Source: Ga0077536 sp035325705
Lineage (GTDB): Bacteria; Pseudomonadota; Gammaproteobacteria; Ga0077536
Direction of reading: 5' to 3'
Length of the DNA: 64,000 nucleotides
NCBI GenBank assembly: GCA_035325705.1
Contig: DAOKZI010000001.1
Span: 434,001-498,000, forward strand
In this document: piece after piece, positions 28,880-37,889 of the stretch
Numbering within the stretch: the first letter of the stretch is position 1
How the letters are laid out: each line of letters begins with the position of its first letter
Program-made: the position numbers and the translations under genes
The notes under the pieces: generated by a model
Databases searched by the model: none
Seen by the model: only the letters and a program-made list of their open reading frames with translations
What the model was told of the DNA's origin: nothing

Positions 28880-29292
28880 CCTCGCTCCTCCCCTTCGTCA
28901 TCTATTTTCAGCAGTTCCCCGGTGAAGCGATCCCTGCCGTGCCACCAGGGGCAGCGCGGGCAGGCCTCGCCGATCGGATAATCGATGCCTTCTTCATGCG
29001 GGCAGCCGATGATGCGCTCCGGCGACACCATGCGCTCGACCTTCCACTGCGCGCAGAAGGCGACGAGCTCGTCATTGATGGAGTCGACGTTCCGGATGTC
29101 GCCGCCGGCCTCCCAGATCCATCGCTTGAGCTCGATGCGCTCGCCGGAGCTCCCGCGGTAAGCGGCGGCGACCATTTTCGTCGCCAGCGTGTCGTTCGGT
29201 CCGTAGAAATTGACCACGATCGTCACTTTCGACGACGCGGGCTGGCGGCGCGCGGTGGGTTTGTTCTTTCTTCGATGCTTGGACTTCGGCAT
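28876..29292 (-). CDS. Conserved hypothetical protein with C-terminal Cys cluster
   Basis: The 138-residue protein starts at MPKSKHRRKNKP with a basic N-terminus. A central alpha/beta region has KVTIVVNFYGP. The C-terminal GCPHEEGIDYPIGEACPRC, followed by WWHGRDRF, looks like a small zinc-binding or rubredoxin-like knuckle. I do not recognise a function. The start at 29292 was chosen because the upstream extension is Arg-rich and featureless. It overlaps the following membrane-protein gene by 4 nt. Confidence 0.7.
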   Translation of the reverse strand: MPKSKHRRKNKPTARRQPASSKVTIVVNFYGPNDTLATKMVAAAYRGSSGERIELKRWIWEAGGDIRNVDSINDELVAFCAQWKVERMVSPERIIGCPHEEGIDYPIGEACPRCPWWHGRDRFTGELLKIDDEGEERG

Positions 29293-29441
29293 GTCGACGT
29301 CCGTTTGCAACGCTTCCCGGCGGAAAGTCTGCAGCGGAAAGGCCGCTCGCCGCAACGCCCGCCGCGCCGGGCGGCGCGGCCGTCGGCTCGCTAGCCGCGG
29401 CGCGCCTGGCGCCGGCCCCGCTCTTTGGGCAAAGTCGCGCG

Positions 29442-30080
29442 ATGGAGACGAGGCCCCGTCCTGCTGCCGAGCGGCGCAAGCTGCGCCTGCTGATCGCGTG
29501 GATCGCGGCCCTCTGGGGCATTACGGCCCATGCCCCCTACGACCGCAGCGACTGGCTGCTCGAAAACCTGCTCGTGTTCGCCGCCGTCGCGCTGCTCGGC
29601 CTGACTCATCGCCGCTTTCGCTTCTCGCTGAAGTCCTATGCGCTGTTCACGGCGTTCCTGAGCCTGCATCTGATCGGCGCCCACTACACCTATTCGCAGA
29701 CGCCGCTCGGCTTCTGGCTGCAGGACGCGCTCGAGCTCTCGCGCAACCACTACGATCGCATCGTGCACTTCTGCTTCGGCTTCCTGCTCGCCGTGCCGTT
29801 CCGCGAGCTGCTGACGCGCGTGGTCGGCGTGCGCGAGCGCTGGTCGTACGCGATGGTCGTCGTCACGGTGCTCGGCATGAGCGGCTGCTACGAGGCGACG
29901 GAAGGGCTGGTCGCGATGATCGTCAGCCCGGAGCTCGGCTCGGCCTGGCTCGGCACGCAGGGCGATGAATGGGACGCGCAGAAGGACACGGCGCTCGCTG
30001 CGCTCGGCGCCACGCTGACGATGAGCGCCGCGTACTGGCGCGGGCGCCGCCGCCGCGACGCCGGGCTCAGCCGAAGTTGA
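29442..30080 (+). CDS. DUF2238 (YjdF-like) membrane protein
   Basis: The 212-residue integral membrane protein has about six hydrophobic segments. The family pattern includes SLHLIGAHYTYSQTP, RNHYDRIVHFCFGFLL and SGCYEATEGLVAM, then GTQGDEWDAQKDTALA. E. coli YjdF belongs to the same family, and its function is unknown. The 3' end overlaps the pilT-like gene on the opposite strand by 14 bp. Confidence 0.85.
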   Translation: METRPRPAAERRKLRLLIAWIAALWGITAHAPYDRSDWLLENLLVFAAVALLGLTHRRFRFSLKSYALFTAFLSLHLIGAHYTYSQTPLGFWLQDALELSRNHYDRIVHFCFGFLLAVPFRELLTRVVGVRERWSYAMVVVTVLGMSGCYEATEGLVAMIVSPELGSAWLGTQGDEWDAQKDTALAALGATLTMSAAYWRGRRRRDAGLSRS

Positions 30081-31125
30081 TCCGCGCCTCGAGGTTGGTG
30101 CGCGAGTCCGCGTTGTTCAGCGCTTCCTCGAGATCGATGCGCTCCTCCTTGTAGAGATTGTAGAGCGCCATGTCGAAGGTCTGCATGCCCTTCGCGCCGC
30201 TGCCTTCCATCGCTTCCTTCACGCCGCCGATTTGACCCTTGAGGATCAGATCGGCGATGTGCGGCGTATTGATCATGATCTCGATCGCGGCGACGCGATA
30301 GCCGTCGATGCCCTGCACGAGGCGCTGCGAGATCACGGAGCGGATGTTCAGCGACAGATCCAGGAATAGCTGCTTGTGCAGATCCTGCGGGAAGAGGTTG
30401 ATCACGCGCTCCATGGCCTGGTTGGCATTGTTCGCGTGCATCGTCGACAGGCACAAATGGCCGGTATTGCACAGCTCGAGCGCCGCCTCCATGGTCTCGC
30501 GATCGCGGATCTCGCCGATCAGGATCACGTCCGGCGCCTCGCGCAGCGAGGAGCGCAGCGCGTTGCGGTAGTTGATCGTGTCGACGCCGATCTCGCGCTG
30601 GTTGATGATGGACTTGAGATTCGGATGCGAGAACTCGATCGGATCCTCGATCGTGAGGATGTGGCCGCTCATCTTCTGGTTGCGCTCGTTGACCATCGCC
30701 GCGAGCGTCGTCGATTTGCCGGAGCCCGTCGCGCCGACCATCAGGATCAGCCCGCGCTTGTGCATCACGAGAGACTTCAGCACTTCCGGCAGGCCGAGCT
30801 CGTCGATGGTCGGGATCTTGGCCGGGATGCGCCGCAGCACCATCGCCACTTCGCCGCGCTGGCGGAAGACGTTGACGCGGAAGCGCGCGGTCTTGTCCTC
30901 GAGCGAGATCGCGAAGTCGCACTCCATCGTCGATTCGAAGCGGTCCGCCTGCTGCGGCGTCATGACGCCGTAGGCGGCGGCCTTGGTCAGATCGCCGGTC
31001 AGCACGGTCTTGCCGACCGAGCTCACCTGGCCTTCTATCTTGATCTTCACCGGCGCGCCGACGGTGAAGAAGAGATCGGAGCCCTCCTTGTCGCGCAGCA
31101 GTTTCAGGTAGGGCGTGATGTCCAT
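30067..31125 (-). CDS. Third PilT/PilU-type pilus retraction ATPase
   Basis: This 352-residue ATPase has an N-terminal PAS-like domain (EGSDLFFTVGAPVKIKIEG) and Walker A GATGSGKST. The Asp box is near ILTIEDPIEF, Walker B is VILIGEIRDRETME, and the His box is in GHLCLSTMHANNA. The C-terminal AIRNLIRE motif of true PilT is replaced by TPHIADLILKGQI, closer to PilU. It follows pilU by 33 nt and is a paralogue of it. It may be a modulator of retraction, which is inference. Confidence 0.92.
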   Translation of the reverse strand: MDITPYLKLLRDKEGSDLFFTVGAPVKIKIEGQVSSVGKTVLTGDLTKAAAYGVMTPQQADRFESTMECDFAISLEDKTARFRVNVFRQRGEVAMVLRRIPAKIPTIDELGLPEVLKSLVMHKRGLILMVGATGSGKSTTLAAMVNERNQKMSGHILTIEDPIEFSHPNLKSIINQREIGVDTINYRNALRSSLREAPDVILIGEIRDRETMEAALELCNTGHLCLSTMHANNANQAMERVINLFPQDLHKQLFLDLSLNIRSVISQRLVQGIDGYRVAAIEIMINTPHIADLILKGQIGGVKEAMEGSGAKGMQTFDMALYNLYKEERIDLEEALNNADSRTNLEARINFG

Positions 31126-31158
31126 GCGGAACTCCGTGACGGCGTGCGCCGAGCGCGA

Positions 31159-32328
31159 TCAGCGAATGAGCATGCCTTTCTCTTCGGCGCTCTCCTCCAG
31201 CGACAGGTGGTCCAGCCCGCCGAGCTTGTCGGAGGTCTTCGCCGCCTTGCCCTGCAGCTTGATGCGCAGGCGCAGCTCGTTCATCGAGTCGGCGTTGCGC
31301 AGCGCGTCCTCGTAGCCGATCAGATCGGCCTCGTAGAGATCGAACAGCGCCTGGTCGAAGGTCTTCATGCCGAGCTCGTTCGACTTCGCCATGATCTCCT
31401 TGATCATGTGCACCTCGCCCTTGAGGATGAGATCCGCGATCAGCGGCGAGTTCAGCATCACCTCGATCGCGGCGACGCGGCCCTTGCCGTCCACTTTCTT
31501 CAGCAGGCGCTGCGAGATGATGGCCTTCATGTTGAGCGAGAGATCCATGAAGAGCTGCTGGTGGCGCTCCTGCGGGAAGAAGTTGATGATGCGATCGAGC
31601 GCCTGGTTCGCGCTGTTCGCGTGCAGGGTTGCCATCGCGAGATGGCCGGTCTCGGCGAAGGCGATGCCGAACTCCATGGTTTCGCGATCGCGGATTTCGC
31701 CGAGCAGGATGACGTCCGGCGCCTGGCGCAGCGAGTTCTTCAGCGCGATGCCCCAGTCGTCCGTGTCCACGCCGACTTCCCGCTGCATCACGATGCAGTT
31801 TTTATGCGGGTGCACGTATTCGATCGGATCCTCGATCGTGATGATGTGGCCGTAGCTGTTCTCGTTGCGGTGGTTGATCATCGCCGCGAGCGAGGTCGAC
31901 TTGCCGGAGCCCGTGCCGCCGACCATGATGACGAGCCCCCGCTTCGTCAGCGCGATTTCCTTCATCACGGCCGGCAGGCCGAGCTGATCGATCGTCGGCA
32001 CGGTGGTCTCGATGGTGCGCAGGACCATGCCGGTATAGCCCTGCTGGATGTAGGAGTTGACGCGGAAGCGGCCGATGCCGGCCGGCGAGATCGCGAAGTT
32101 GCACTCCTTCGTCGCCTCGTACTCCTTCAACTGGCGATCGTTCATGATCGCGTAAGTCAGGGCCTTGGTGTTCTCGGCGGTCAGCTTGGTCTTGGACACC
32201 GGCGTGACCTTGCCGTCGATCTTGATCGCGGGCGGGAAATCGACGGTGATGAAGAGGTCGGACCCCTTCTTGTCCACCATCAGCTTGAGCAGGTCACGCA
32301 TGTACTTGATGGCTTGTTCGCGTTCCAT
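31159..32328 (-). CDS. pilU: Pilus retraction ATPase PilU
   Basis: PilU acts with PilT at the base of type IV pili to retract the fibre. The start at 32328 (MEREQAIKYMRDLL) has GGGAG 8 nt upstream and gives 389 residues. It shows GSDLFITVDFPPAIKIDG, Walker A GGTGSGKST, Walker B VILLGEIRDRETMEF, SPLIADLILKGEVH, and the longer C-terminal tail (LEESAEEKGMLIR) typical of PilU. It lies 74 nt after pilT. Confidence 0.94.
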   Translation of the reverse strand: MEREQAIKYMRDLLKLMVDKKGSDLFITVDFPPAIKIDGKVTPVSKTKLTAENTKALTYAIMNDRQLKEYEATKECNFAISPAGIGRFRVNSYIQQGYTGMVLRTIETTVPTIDQLGLPAVMKEIALTKRGLVIMVGGTGSGKSTSLAAMINHRNENSYGHIITIEDPIEYVHPHKNCIVMQREVGVDTDDWGIALKNSLRQAPDVILLGEIRDRETMEFGIAFAETGHLAMATLHANSANQALDRIINFFPQERHQQLFMDLSLNMKAIISQRLLKKVDGKGRVAAIEVMLNSPLIADLILKGEVHMIKEIMAKSNELGMKTFDQALFDLYEADLIGYEDALRNADSMNELRLRIKLQGKAAKTSDKLGGLDHLSLEESAEEKGMLIR

Positions 32329-32402
32329 AGGTGCTCTCCCGCTTGCAGCCGCCGTGGGCGCGGCGGTGCCGATGTGCCAATGGCCAGATGCGCGCCGCCG
32401 CC

Positions 32403-33437
32403 TCAGAACAGGTCTTTGTTCTGGGCCTTGATCTTCGCTTCGACGCGCGACACCAGGCCCTTTTGTACCAGTTGCTGCAGACACTGATCCAGCGTCTGCA
32501 TGCCGAACTGCTGGCCGGTCTGAATGGCCGAGTACATTTGTGCGATCTTGTTCTCACGAATGAGATTGCGGATGGCCGGCGTGCCGATCATGATTTCGTG
32601 CGCCGCGACGCGACCGCCGCCGTTTTTCTTCAGCAGCGTCTGCGAGATCACCGCGCGCAGCGACTCCGACAGCATCGCGCGCACCATGTCCTTCTCTTCG
32701 GCCGGGAAGACGTCGACGATGCGATCGATGGTCTTGGCCGCCGAGCTCGTATGCAGCGTGCCGAACACGAGGTGACCGGTCTCCGCGGCGGTCAGCGCGA
32801 GGCGGATGGTCTCGAGGTCGCGCATTTCGCCGACGAGGATGGTGTCGGGGTCTTCGCGCAGCGCCGAGCGCAGCGCTTCGTTGAAGCCCAGCGTGTCACG
32901 ATGGACTTCACGCTGGTTGATCAGGCACTTCTTGCTCTGGTGCACGAATTCGATCGGATCCTCGATGGTGAGGATGTGCCCGTATTCGGTCTCGTTCTTG
33001 TGGTTGATCATCGCCGCCAGCGTCGTCGATTTGCCCGAGCCGGTCGGGCCGGTGACGAGCACCACGCCGCGCGGATAGTCCGAGATGTCCTTGAAGATCG
33101 CCGGCGCCTTCAGATCCTCGAGCGAGAGGATCGTCGAGGGAATCGTGCGGAATACCGCGCCGGCGCCGCGGTTCTGGTTGAAGGCGTTGACGCGGAAGCG
33201 CGCGAGGCCGGGGATCTCGAAGGAGAAGTCGCACTCGAGGAACTCCTCGTAATCCTTGCGCTGCTTGTCGTTCATGATGTCGTAGACCAGATCGTGCACG
33301 TCCTTGTGCTGCATCGCCGGGACGTTGATGCGGCGGACGTCGCCGTCGACGCGGATCATCGGTGGCAGTCCCGCGGACAGATGCAGGTCCGACGCGCCGT
33401 TCTTGACGCTGAATGCCAGAAGCTCACCGATATCCAT
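32403..33437 (-). CDS. pilT: Pilus retraction ATPase PilT
   Basis: PilT is the hexameric motor that depolymerises type IV pili for twitching and DNA uptake. At 344 residues it has the standard N-domain (GASDLHLSAGLPPMIRVDG), Walker A GPTGSGKST, Walker B ILVGEMRDLETIRLAL and His box VFGTLHTSSA. The PilT-specific motif TPAIRNLIREN near the C-terminus is present. It is the first of three tandem ATPase genes and is divergent from yggS, as in many pseudomonads. Confidence 0.97.
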   Translation of the reverse strand: MDIGELLAFSVKNGASDLHLSAGLPPMIRVDGDVRRINVPAMQHKDVHDLVYDIMNDKQRKDYEEFLECDFSFEIPGLARFRVNAFNQNRGAGAVFRTIPSTILSLEDLKAPAIFKDISDYPRGVVLVTGPTGSGKSTTLAAMINHKNETEYGHILTIEDPIEFVHQSKKCLINQREVHRDTLGFNEALRSALREDPDTILVGEMRDLETIRLALTAAETGHLVFGTLHTSSAAKTIDRIVDVFPAEEKDMVRAMLSESLRAVISQTLLKKNGGGRVAAHEIMIGTPAIRNLIRENKIAQMYSAIQTGQQFGMQTLDQCLQQLVQKGLVSRVEAKIKAQNKDLF

Positions 33438-33617
33438 TCAAGACCCCTTTTTGTGATGGCGCCGGATGCCGTCCGGACCGGGCGACCTTCGTTACAATGC
33501 CGAGGGCGAGACGCGAGCTAATCCGCTTTGCCAACGTTATCAAGTAAGTAGCTGAGTTGCCATGACTCTTCAGGGTGGGCCCCAGAAGTATAGCCAAGGC
33601 GCCGGAGCGGACCAGCC

Positions 33618-34289
33618 GTGAGCGGCACGGATCTCGAGGCCGTGCTGGCGCGGCTGCGGGCCGCCGAGCTCGCGGCCGGCCGTGCGCCCGGCGCGGTCAC
33701 GCTGCTGGCCGCGAGCAAGCAGCAGTCGGCGGATACGATCCGCGCGACGGCCGCACGCGGTCAGCGCGTCTACGGCGAGAACTACGTGCAGGAGGCCTTG
33801 CCGAAAATGGCGGCACTGGCCGACCTCGACTTGAGCTGGCACTTCATCGGCCGGCTCCAGCGCAACAAGACCCGCGAAGTCGCCGCTCGCTTCGACTGGC
33901 TGCATACCCTCGATCGCGCCGATCTCGCCCGCCGGCTCTCCGCGCAGCGCCCGCCCGACAAGCCGCCGCTGCAGGTACTCATCGAGGTCAACGTCAGCGG
34001 CGAGGCGACGAAGGGCGGGGTCGAGCGCGCCGAGGTCGCGGCGCTCGCGGCCGAAGTCCGGCGGCTGCCGCGGCTCAGGCTGCGCGGCCTGATGTGCCTG
34101 CCCGCCCCGGAAACGGATCCCGAGCGCCAGCGCGCCGCGTTCGCGGCGCTGCGCGCGATCCTGCTCGCGCTCGAGGACCCGAGCCTCGATACGCTGTCGA
34201 TGGGCACCTCCGGCGATCTCGAGGCGGCCATCGCCGAGGGCGCGACGATCGTGCGCGTCGGCACCGCGCTGTTCGGCGCACGCGCGTGA
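33618..34289 (+). CDS. yggS: PLP homeostasis protein YggS/PLPBP
   Basis: YggS binds pyridoxal phosphate and maintains B6 and amino-acid balance without known catalytic turnover. The single-domain PLP barrel has the PLP lysine in LLAASKQQSAD, then YGENYVQEALPKM, LSWHFIGRLQRNK and LRGLMCLPAPE. The C-terminal GTSGDLEAAIAEGATIVRVGTALFG is present. The GTG start at 33618 gives 223 residues. It is followed by proC and yggT, the classical order. Confidence 0.95.
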   Translation: MSGTDLEAVLARLRAAELAAGRAPGAVTLLAASKQQSADTIRATAARGQRVYGENYVQEALPKMAALADLDLSWHFIGRLQRNKTREVAARFDWLHTLDRADLARRLSAQRPPDKPPLQVLIEVNVSGEATKGGVERAEVAALAAEVRRLPRLRLRGLMCLPAPETDPERQRAAFAALRAILLALEDPSLDTLSMGTSGDLEAAIAEGATIVRVGTALFGARA

Positions 34290-34373
34290 GCGCGGCGGCC
34301 TGAGCGAGCGTCCCTGGCCGGCGGATCAGGAATGCTACACTCGGCGACTACCTCGAACGAAGCCGCACACCGC

Positions 34374-35198
34374 ATGACCTCGACCATCGCCTTCATCGGC
34401 GCCGGCAACATGGGCCGCGCGATCCTCGGCGGCCTGCGCGCCGGCGGCCACCCGGCGGCCCGGCTGCGCGCCGCCGATGCCGACGCCGCCGCGCGCGCGC
34501 GCGTGGCGCAGGAGCTCGGCATCTTCACCGACGCCGACAACCGCCGCGTCGCGGCCGGCGCCGAGGTGCTGGTGCTCGCCGTGAAACCGCAGCAGATGCG
34601 CGAGGTCGCTCTCGCGCTCGCCGAGATCACGGCGGCGACGCAGCCGCTGGTGCTGTCGATCGCGGCCGGGATCCCGACCGCGGCGCTCGCGGCCTGGCTC
34701 GGCGCGACGGCGCCGATCGTGCGCGCGATGCCGAACACGCCGGCCCTGATCGGGCGCGGCACTTCCGTCCTGTACGCGACCGCGGCGACCGATGCGGCGC
34801 GGCGCGCGACGGCCGAGTCGATCCTGCGCGCGGTCGGCGCCGTGCACTGGCTGGCGGACGAAAGTCTGATGGACGCCGTGACCGCGCTGTCCGGCAGCGG
34901 CCCGGCCTATGTGTTCCGCCTGCTCGAAAGCCTCGCGGCGGCCGGCGCCGCGCTCGGCCTCGCGCCCGAGCTCGCGCAGCGGCTCGCGCTCGAGACGACG
35001 GCCGGCGCCGCCGAGCTCGCGCTGGTCTCGCCGCAGGATCCGGCGACGCTGCGCCGGCAGGTCACCTCGAAAGGCGGCACCACGGAGCGCGCGCTCGCCG
35101 TGCTCGACGAAGCCGGCATCGACGCGCTCTTCGCCCGTGCGCTGAGCGCGGCCCGCGATCGCTCGCGCACACTCTCGGAGGAGTTTGGCAAATCATGA
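34374..35198 (+). CDS. proC: Pyrroline-5-carboxylate reductase
   Basis: ProC reduces pyrroline-5-carboxylate to proline with NAD(P)H. The start at 34374 (MTSTIAFIGAGNMGRAILGG) puts the dinucleotide motif at the N-terminus and gives 274 residues. The signature near ALSGSGPAYVFRLLESLA and the late QVTSKGGTTERAL segment are conserved. The in-frame Met at 34332 would add an unconserved leader. It overlaps yggT by 4 nt (ATGA). Confidence 0.96.
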   Translation: MTSTIAFIGAGNMGRAILGGLRAGGHPAARLRAADADAAARARVAQELGIFTDADNRRVAAGAEVLVLAVKPQQMREVALALAEITAATQPLVLSIAAGIPTAALAAWLGATAPIVRAMPNTPALIGRGTSVLYATAATDAARRATAESILRAVGAVHWLADESLMDAVTALSGSGPAYVFRLLESLAAAGAALGLAPELAQRLALETTAGAAELALVSPQDPATLRRQVTSKGGTTERALAVLDEAGIDALFARALSAARDRSRTLSEEFGKS

Positions 35199-35770
35199 AC
35201 GGTGGCTACGTGTCGAACGCGGGAACCTTCCTGCTCGACGTTATCTTCGGTCTGTTCATCGGCGCCGTGATGCTGCGCCTGTTCCTGCAGTGGGCGCGGG
35301 CGGATTTCTACAATCCGCTGTCGCAGGCCATCGTCAAGCTGACCAATCCCGTGCTGCGGCCCTTGCGCCGCTTCATCCCGGCGATTGGCCGCATCGACAG
35401 CGCGAGCGTGGTATTGGTCGTCGTCCTGCAGATGTTCGCCGTGTGGCTCAAGCTCACGCTGGTCGGGGCGAGCGCCGGCGTCGGCGCGATCGCGGTGTTC
35501 GCGCTCGCCGAAATCGTCTCCAAGGCCATCTATATCTTCATGTTCGCGATCTTCGTGCAGGTGATCGCGAGCTGGGTCGCGCCCGGTTCGTACAATCCCG
35601 TGCTGTCGCTGATCGACTCGATCACCGATCCGCTGCTGAAGCCCTTGCGCGCGGTGGTGCCGCCGCTGGGCGGGCTCGATTTGACGCCGATGATCGCGCT
35701 GATCGCCCTGCAGCTCGCGCAGATGCTGGTGGTCGCCCCGCTGCGCGACGTCGCGATGGCGCTGCTCTGA
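35195..35770 (+). CDS. yggT: YggT-family membrane protein
   Basis: The 191-residue protein contains two copies of the YGGT repeat: a first membrane helix then LFLQWARADFYNPLSQ and LTNPVLRPLRR, and a second with ASWVAPGSYNPVLSLI and ITDPLLKPLR. It is linked to osmotic or turgor homeostasis and cell-envelope processes in other bacteria. Start and stop overlap proC and yggU, indicating tight coupling. Confidence 0.92.
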   Translation: MNGGYVSNAGTFLLDVIFGLFIGAVMLRLFLQWARADFYNPLSQAIVKLTNPVLRPLRRFIPAIGRIDSASVVLVVVLQMFAVWLKLTLVGASAGVGAIAVFALAEIVSKAIYIFMFAIFVQVIASWVAPGSYNPVLSLIDSITDPLLKPLRAVVPPLGGLDLTPMIALIALQLAQMLVVAPLRDVAMALL

Positions 35771-36126
35771 AGCACGAGGGCTGGCATGCGTGGCGGGGCG
35801 AGACGCTGGTGCTGAACCTGCACATCCAGCCGCGTGCCCGCGCGCCGGGCGTCGACGGCCTGCACGGGCCGCGGCTACGCGTGCGGCTGGCCGCGCCGCC
35901 GGTCGACGGCAAGGCGAACGAGGAGCTGATCGGCCTGCTCGCGCTCGCCTTCGGGCTGCCGCGACCGGCGGTGAAAATTACGCGCGGCGCGCACGCCGGC
36001 GCGAAGACGGTCGAGCTGAGCGCGCCCCGGACCTTGCCCGCCTGGTTCACCGCGCTCGGCGGCCAGCCTTGTCCGGGCCGTGAGCCGTCATTAGACTCGC
36101 GTCCCCGCCGCCGCCCCGGAGACTGA
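35767..36126 (+). CDS. yggU: YggU (DUF167) family protein, probable CTG start
   Basis: The small alpha/beta protein has the DUF167 core LNLHIQPRARAPGVDGLHG, RLAAPPVDGKANEELIGLLA and the VKITRGAHAGAKTVEL end. A C-terminal extension (PAWFTALGGQ onward) goes beyond the usual family length. No ATG exists between yggT and the core. A CTG at 35767 overlaps the yggT stop as CTGA and gives 119 residues, matching the family N-terminus. GTG at 35809 would start only two residues before the first strand. The family is of unknown function. Confidence 0.85.
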   Translation: MKHEGWHAWRGETLVLNLHIQPRARAPGVDGLHGPRLRVRLAAPPVDGKANEELIGLLALAFGLPRPAVKITRGAHAGAKTVELSAPRTLPAWFTALGGQPCPGREPSLDSRPRRRPGD

Positions 36127-36141
36127 AGGATCCCGCCCGCG

Positions 36142-37293
36142 ATGCCAGCCGGCCTTCCCGCGAACAGTGTCGGCCTCGTCACGCCGCAGCGGCTGCGCGT
36201 GGAGCGGCCGATCGCGCTCGAGTGCGGCGTCGAGCTCGAGGCCTATGAGCTCGTCTACGAGACCTACGGCGAGCTCAACGCCGCGCACGACAATGCGGTG
36301 CTGGTGTGCCACGCGCTCTCCGGCGATCACCACGCGGCGGGCTACCACGCGCCGGAGGATCGGCGTCCCGGCTGGTGGGACAACTGCATCGGGCCCGGCA
36401 AGCCGCTCGACACCGATCGCTACTTCGTCGTCTGTCCGAACAACCTCGGCGGCTGCGCCGGCTCGACCGGCCCGCTCAGCGTCAATCCCGCGACCGGCAA
36501 GCCCTATGGGCCGGACTTTCCAATCGTCACCGTGCGCGACTGGGTCGCGAGCCAGGCGCGGCTCGCCGACGCGCTCGGCATCGAGAGCTGGGCCGCCGTG
36601 CTCGGCGGCAGCCTCGGCGGCATGCAGGCGCTGCAGTGGACGATCGACTTCCCGGATCGCGTGCGGCACGCCATCGTGATCGCCGCGGCGCCCAAGCTGA
36701 CGACGCAGAACATCGCCTTCAACGAGGTCGCGCGCCACGCGATCCGCTCGGACGCGAACTTCCACGGCGGGCGCTACTACGAGCACGGCGTCGTGCCCGA
36801 GCACGGGCTGATGCTCGCGCGCATGCTGGGCCACATCACCTATCTGTCCGACGACGTGCTGATGGCGCGCTTCGGCCGCGAGCTGCGCGGCGGCAAGCTC
36901 GGCTTCGGCTACGACGTCGAATTCCAGATCGAGAGCTATCTGCGCCACCAGGGCAGCTCTTTCGTGAAGCGCTTCGATGCCAATACCTATCTGCTGATGA
37001 CGCGCTCGCTCGACTACTTCGATCCGGCGCGCGACTACGACGGCCAGCTCGCGCAGGCCTTCGCCAGGACCCGCGCGAAGTACCTGGTCGTGTCCTTCAG
37101 CAGCGACTGGCGCTTCTCGCCGGGCCGCTCGCGCGAGATCGTGCGCGCGCTGCTCGACGCCGATCGCGACGTCAGCTACGTCGAGATCGAGTCCGAGCAG
37201 GGCCACGATTCCTTCCTGCTCGAAGTGCCGATGTACCACCGCGTGCTGCGCACCTACTTCCAGGGCATTCCGCTCTCGGAGCTCACGCCGTGA
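36142..37293 (+). CDS. metX: Homoserine O-acyltransferase MetX
   Basis: MetX acylates homoserine as the first step of methionine synthesis. The 383-residue alpha/beta hydrolase has the nucleophile elbow GGSLGGMQALQW (Ser157), the catalytic Asp in SFSSDWRFSP and His in EQGHDSFLLE near the C-terminus. YETYGELNAAHDNAVLVCHALSGDHH is typical. In Proteobacteria with a linked metW the enzyme is often a succinyltransferase although annotated as acetyltransferase; the acyl donor cannot be fixed here. It overlaps metW as GTGA. Confidence 0.95.
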   Translation: MPAGLPANSVGLVTPQRLRVERPIALECGVELEAYELVYETYGELNAAHDNAVLVCHALSGDHHAAGYHAPEDRRPGWWDNCIGPGKPLDTDRYFVVCPNNLGGCAGSTGPLSVNPATGKPYGPDFPIVTVRDWVASQARLADALGIESWAAVLGGSLGGMQALQWTIDFPDRVRHAIVIAAAPKLTTQNIAFNEVARHAIRSDANFHGGRYYEHGVVPEHGLMLARMLGHITYLSDDVLMARFGRELRGGKLGFGYDVEFQIESYLRHQGSSFVKRFDANTYLLMTRSLDYFDPARDYDGQLAQAFARTRAKYLVVSFSSDWRFSPGRSREIVRALLDADRDVSYVEIESEQGHDSFLLEVPMYHRVLRTYFQGIPLSELTP

Positions 37294-37889
37294 AGCTGCG
37301 CGAGGAGCAGGTCCTGATCGCCGACTGGATACGACCGGGCAGCCGCGTGCTCGACCTCGGCTGCGGCGACGGCTCGCTGCTCGCACATCTGAAGCTGGAG
37401 CGCAACTGCGCGAGCTACGGCATCGAAATCGATCTCGAGAACATCATGCAGTGCATCGCTTCCGGCGTGAACGTGATCCACTCGGATCTCGATCGCGGTC
37501 TGTCCGATTTCGACGACGACTCCTTCGACTACGTCGTGATGACGCAGACCCTGCAGGCCGTGCACTATCCGAACCGGCTGCTGGGCGAGATGCTGCGCGT
37601 CGGCCGCGAGGGCATCGTGACCTTTCCGAACTTCGGCCACTGGCGCTGCCGGCTGCAGGTACTCGCCGGACGCATGCCCGTCACGCGCCACCTGCCGAGC
37701 ACCTGGTACGACACGCGCAACATCCACATGTGCACGGTGCGCGACTTCGAGGCGCTGTGCGCGCTGGAGCGCATCGAAATCCTGCAGCACGCGGCCGTCG
37801 ACACCGCGCACCGTTCGGCGCTCGCGATGCGACTGCTGCCGAACCTCTTCAGCGAAATCGCGATCTACCGCTTCCGCCGCCGCGGCTGA
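37290..37889 (+). CDS. metW: Methionine biosynthesis protein MetW
   Basis: MetW is a methyltransferase-fold protein that partners MetX and is needed for its activity in several Proteobacteria. The GTG start overlaps the metX stop (GTGA). It has VLDLGCGDGSLLAHL near the N-terminus, YGIEIDLENIMQCI, FDYVVMTQTLQAVHYP and LPSTWYDTRNIHMCTVRDFE. The protein has 199 residues. Its last 25 bp overlap the 3' end of xth on the opposite strand. Confidence 0.95.
   Translation: MKLREEQVLIADWIRPGSRVLDLGCGDGSLLAHLKLERNCASYGIEIDLENIMQCIASGVNVIHSDLDRGLSDFDDDSFDYVVMTQTLQAVHYPNRLLGEMLRVGREGIVTFPNFGHWRCRLQVLAGRMPVTRHLPSTWYDTRNIHMCTVRDFEALCALERIEILQHAAVDTAHRSALAMRLLPNLFSEIAIYRFRRRG

Noticed and set aside
35185..35766. 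yggU starting far upstream inside proC and yggT
   Set aside because: The upstream part of this frame is Arg/Ala-rich antisense-type sequence overlapping yggT completely; only the segment after 35767 matches DUF167.
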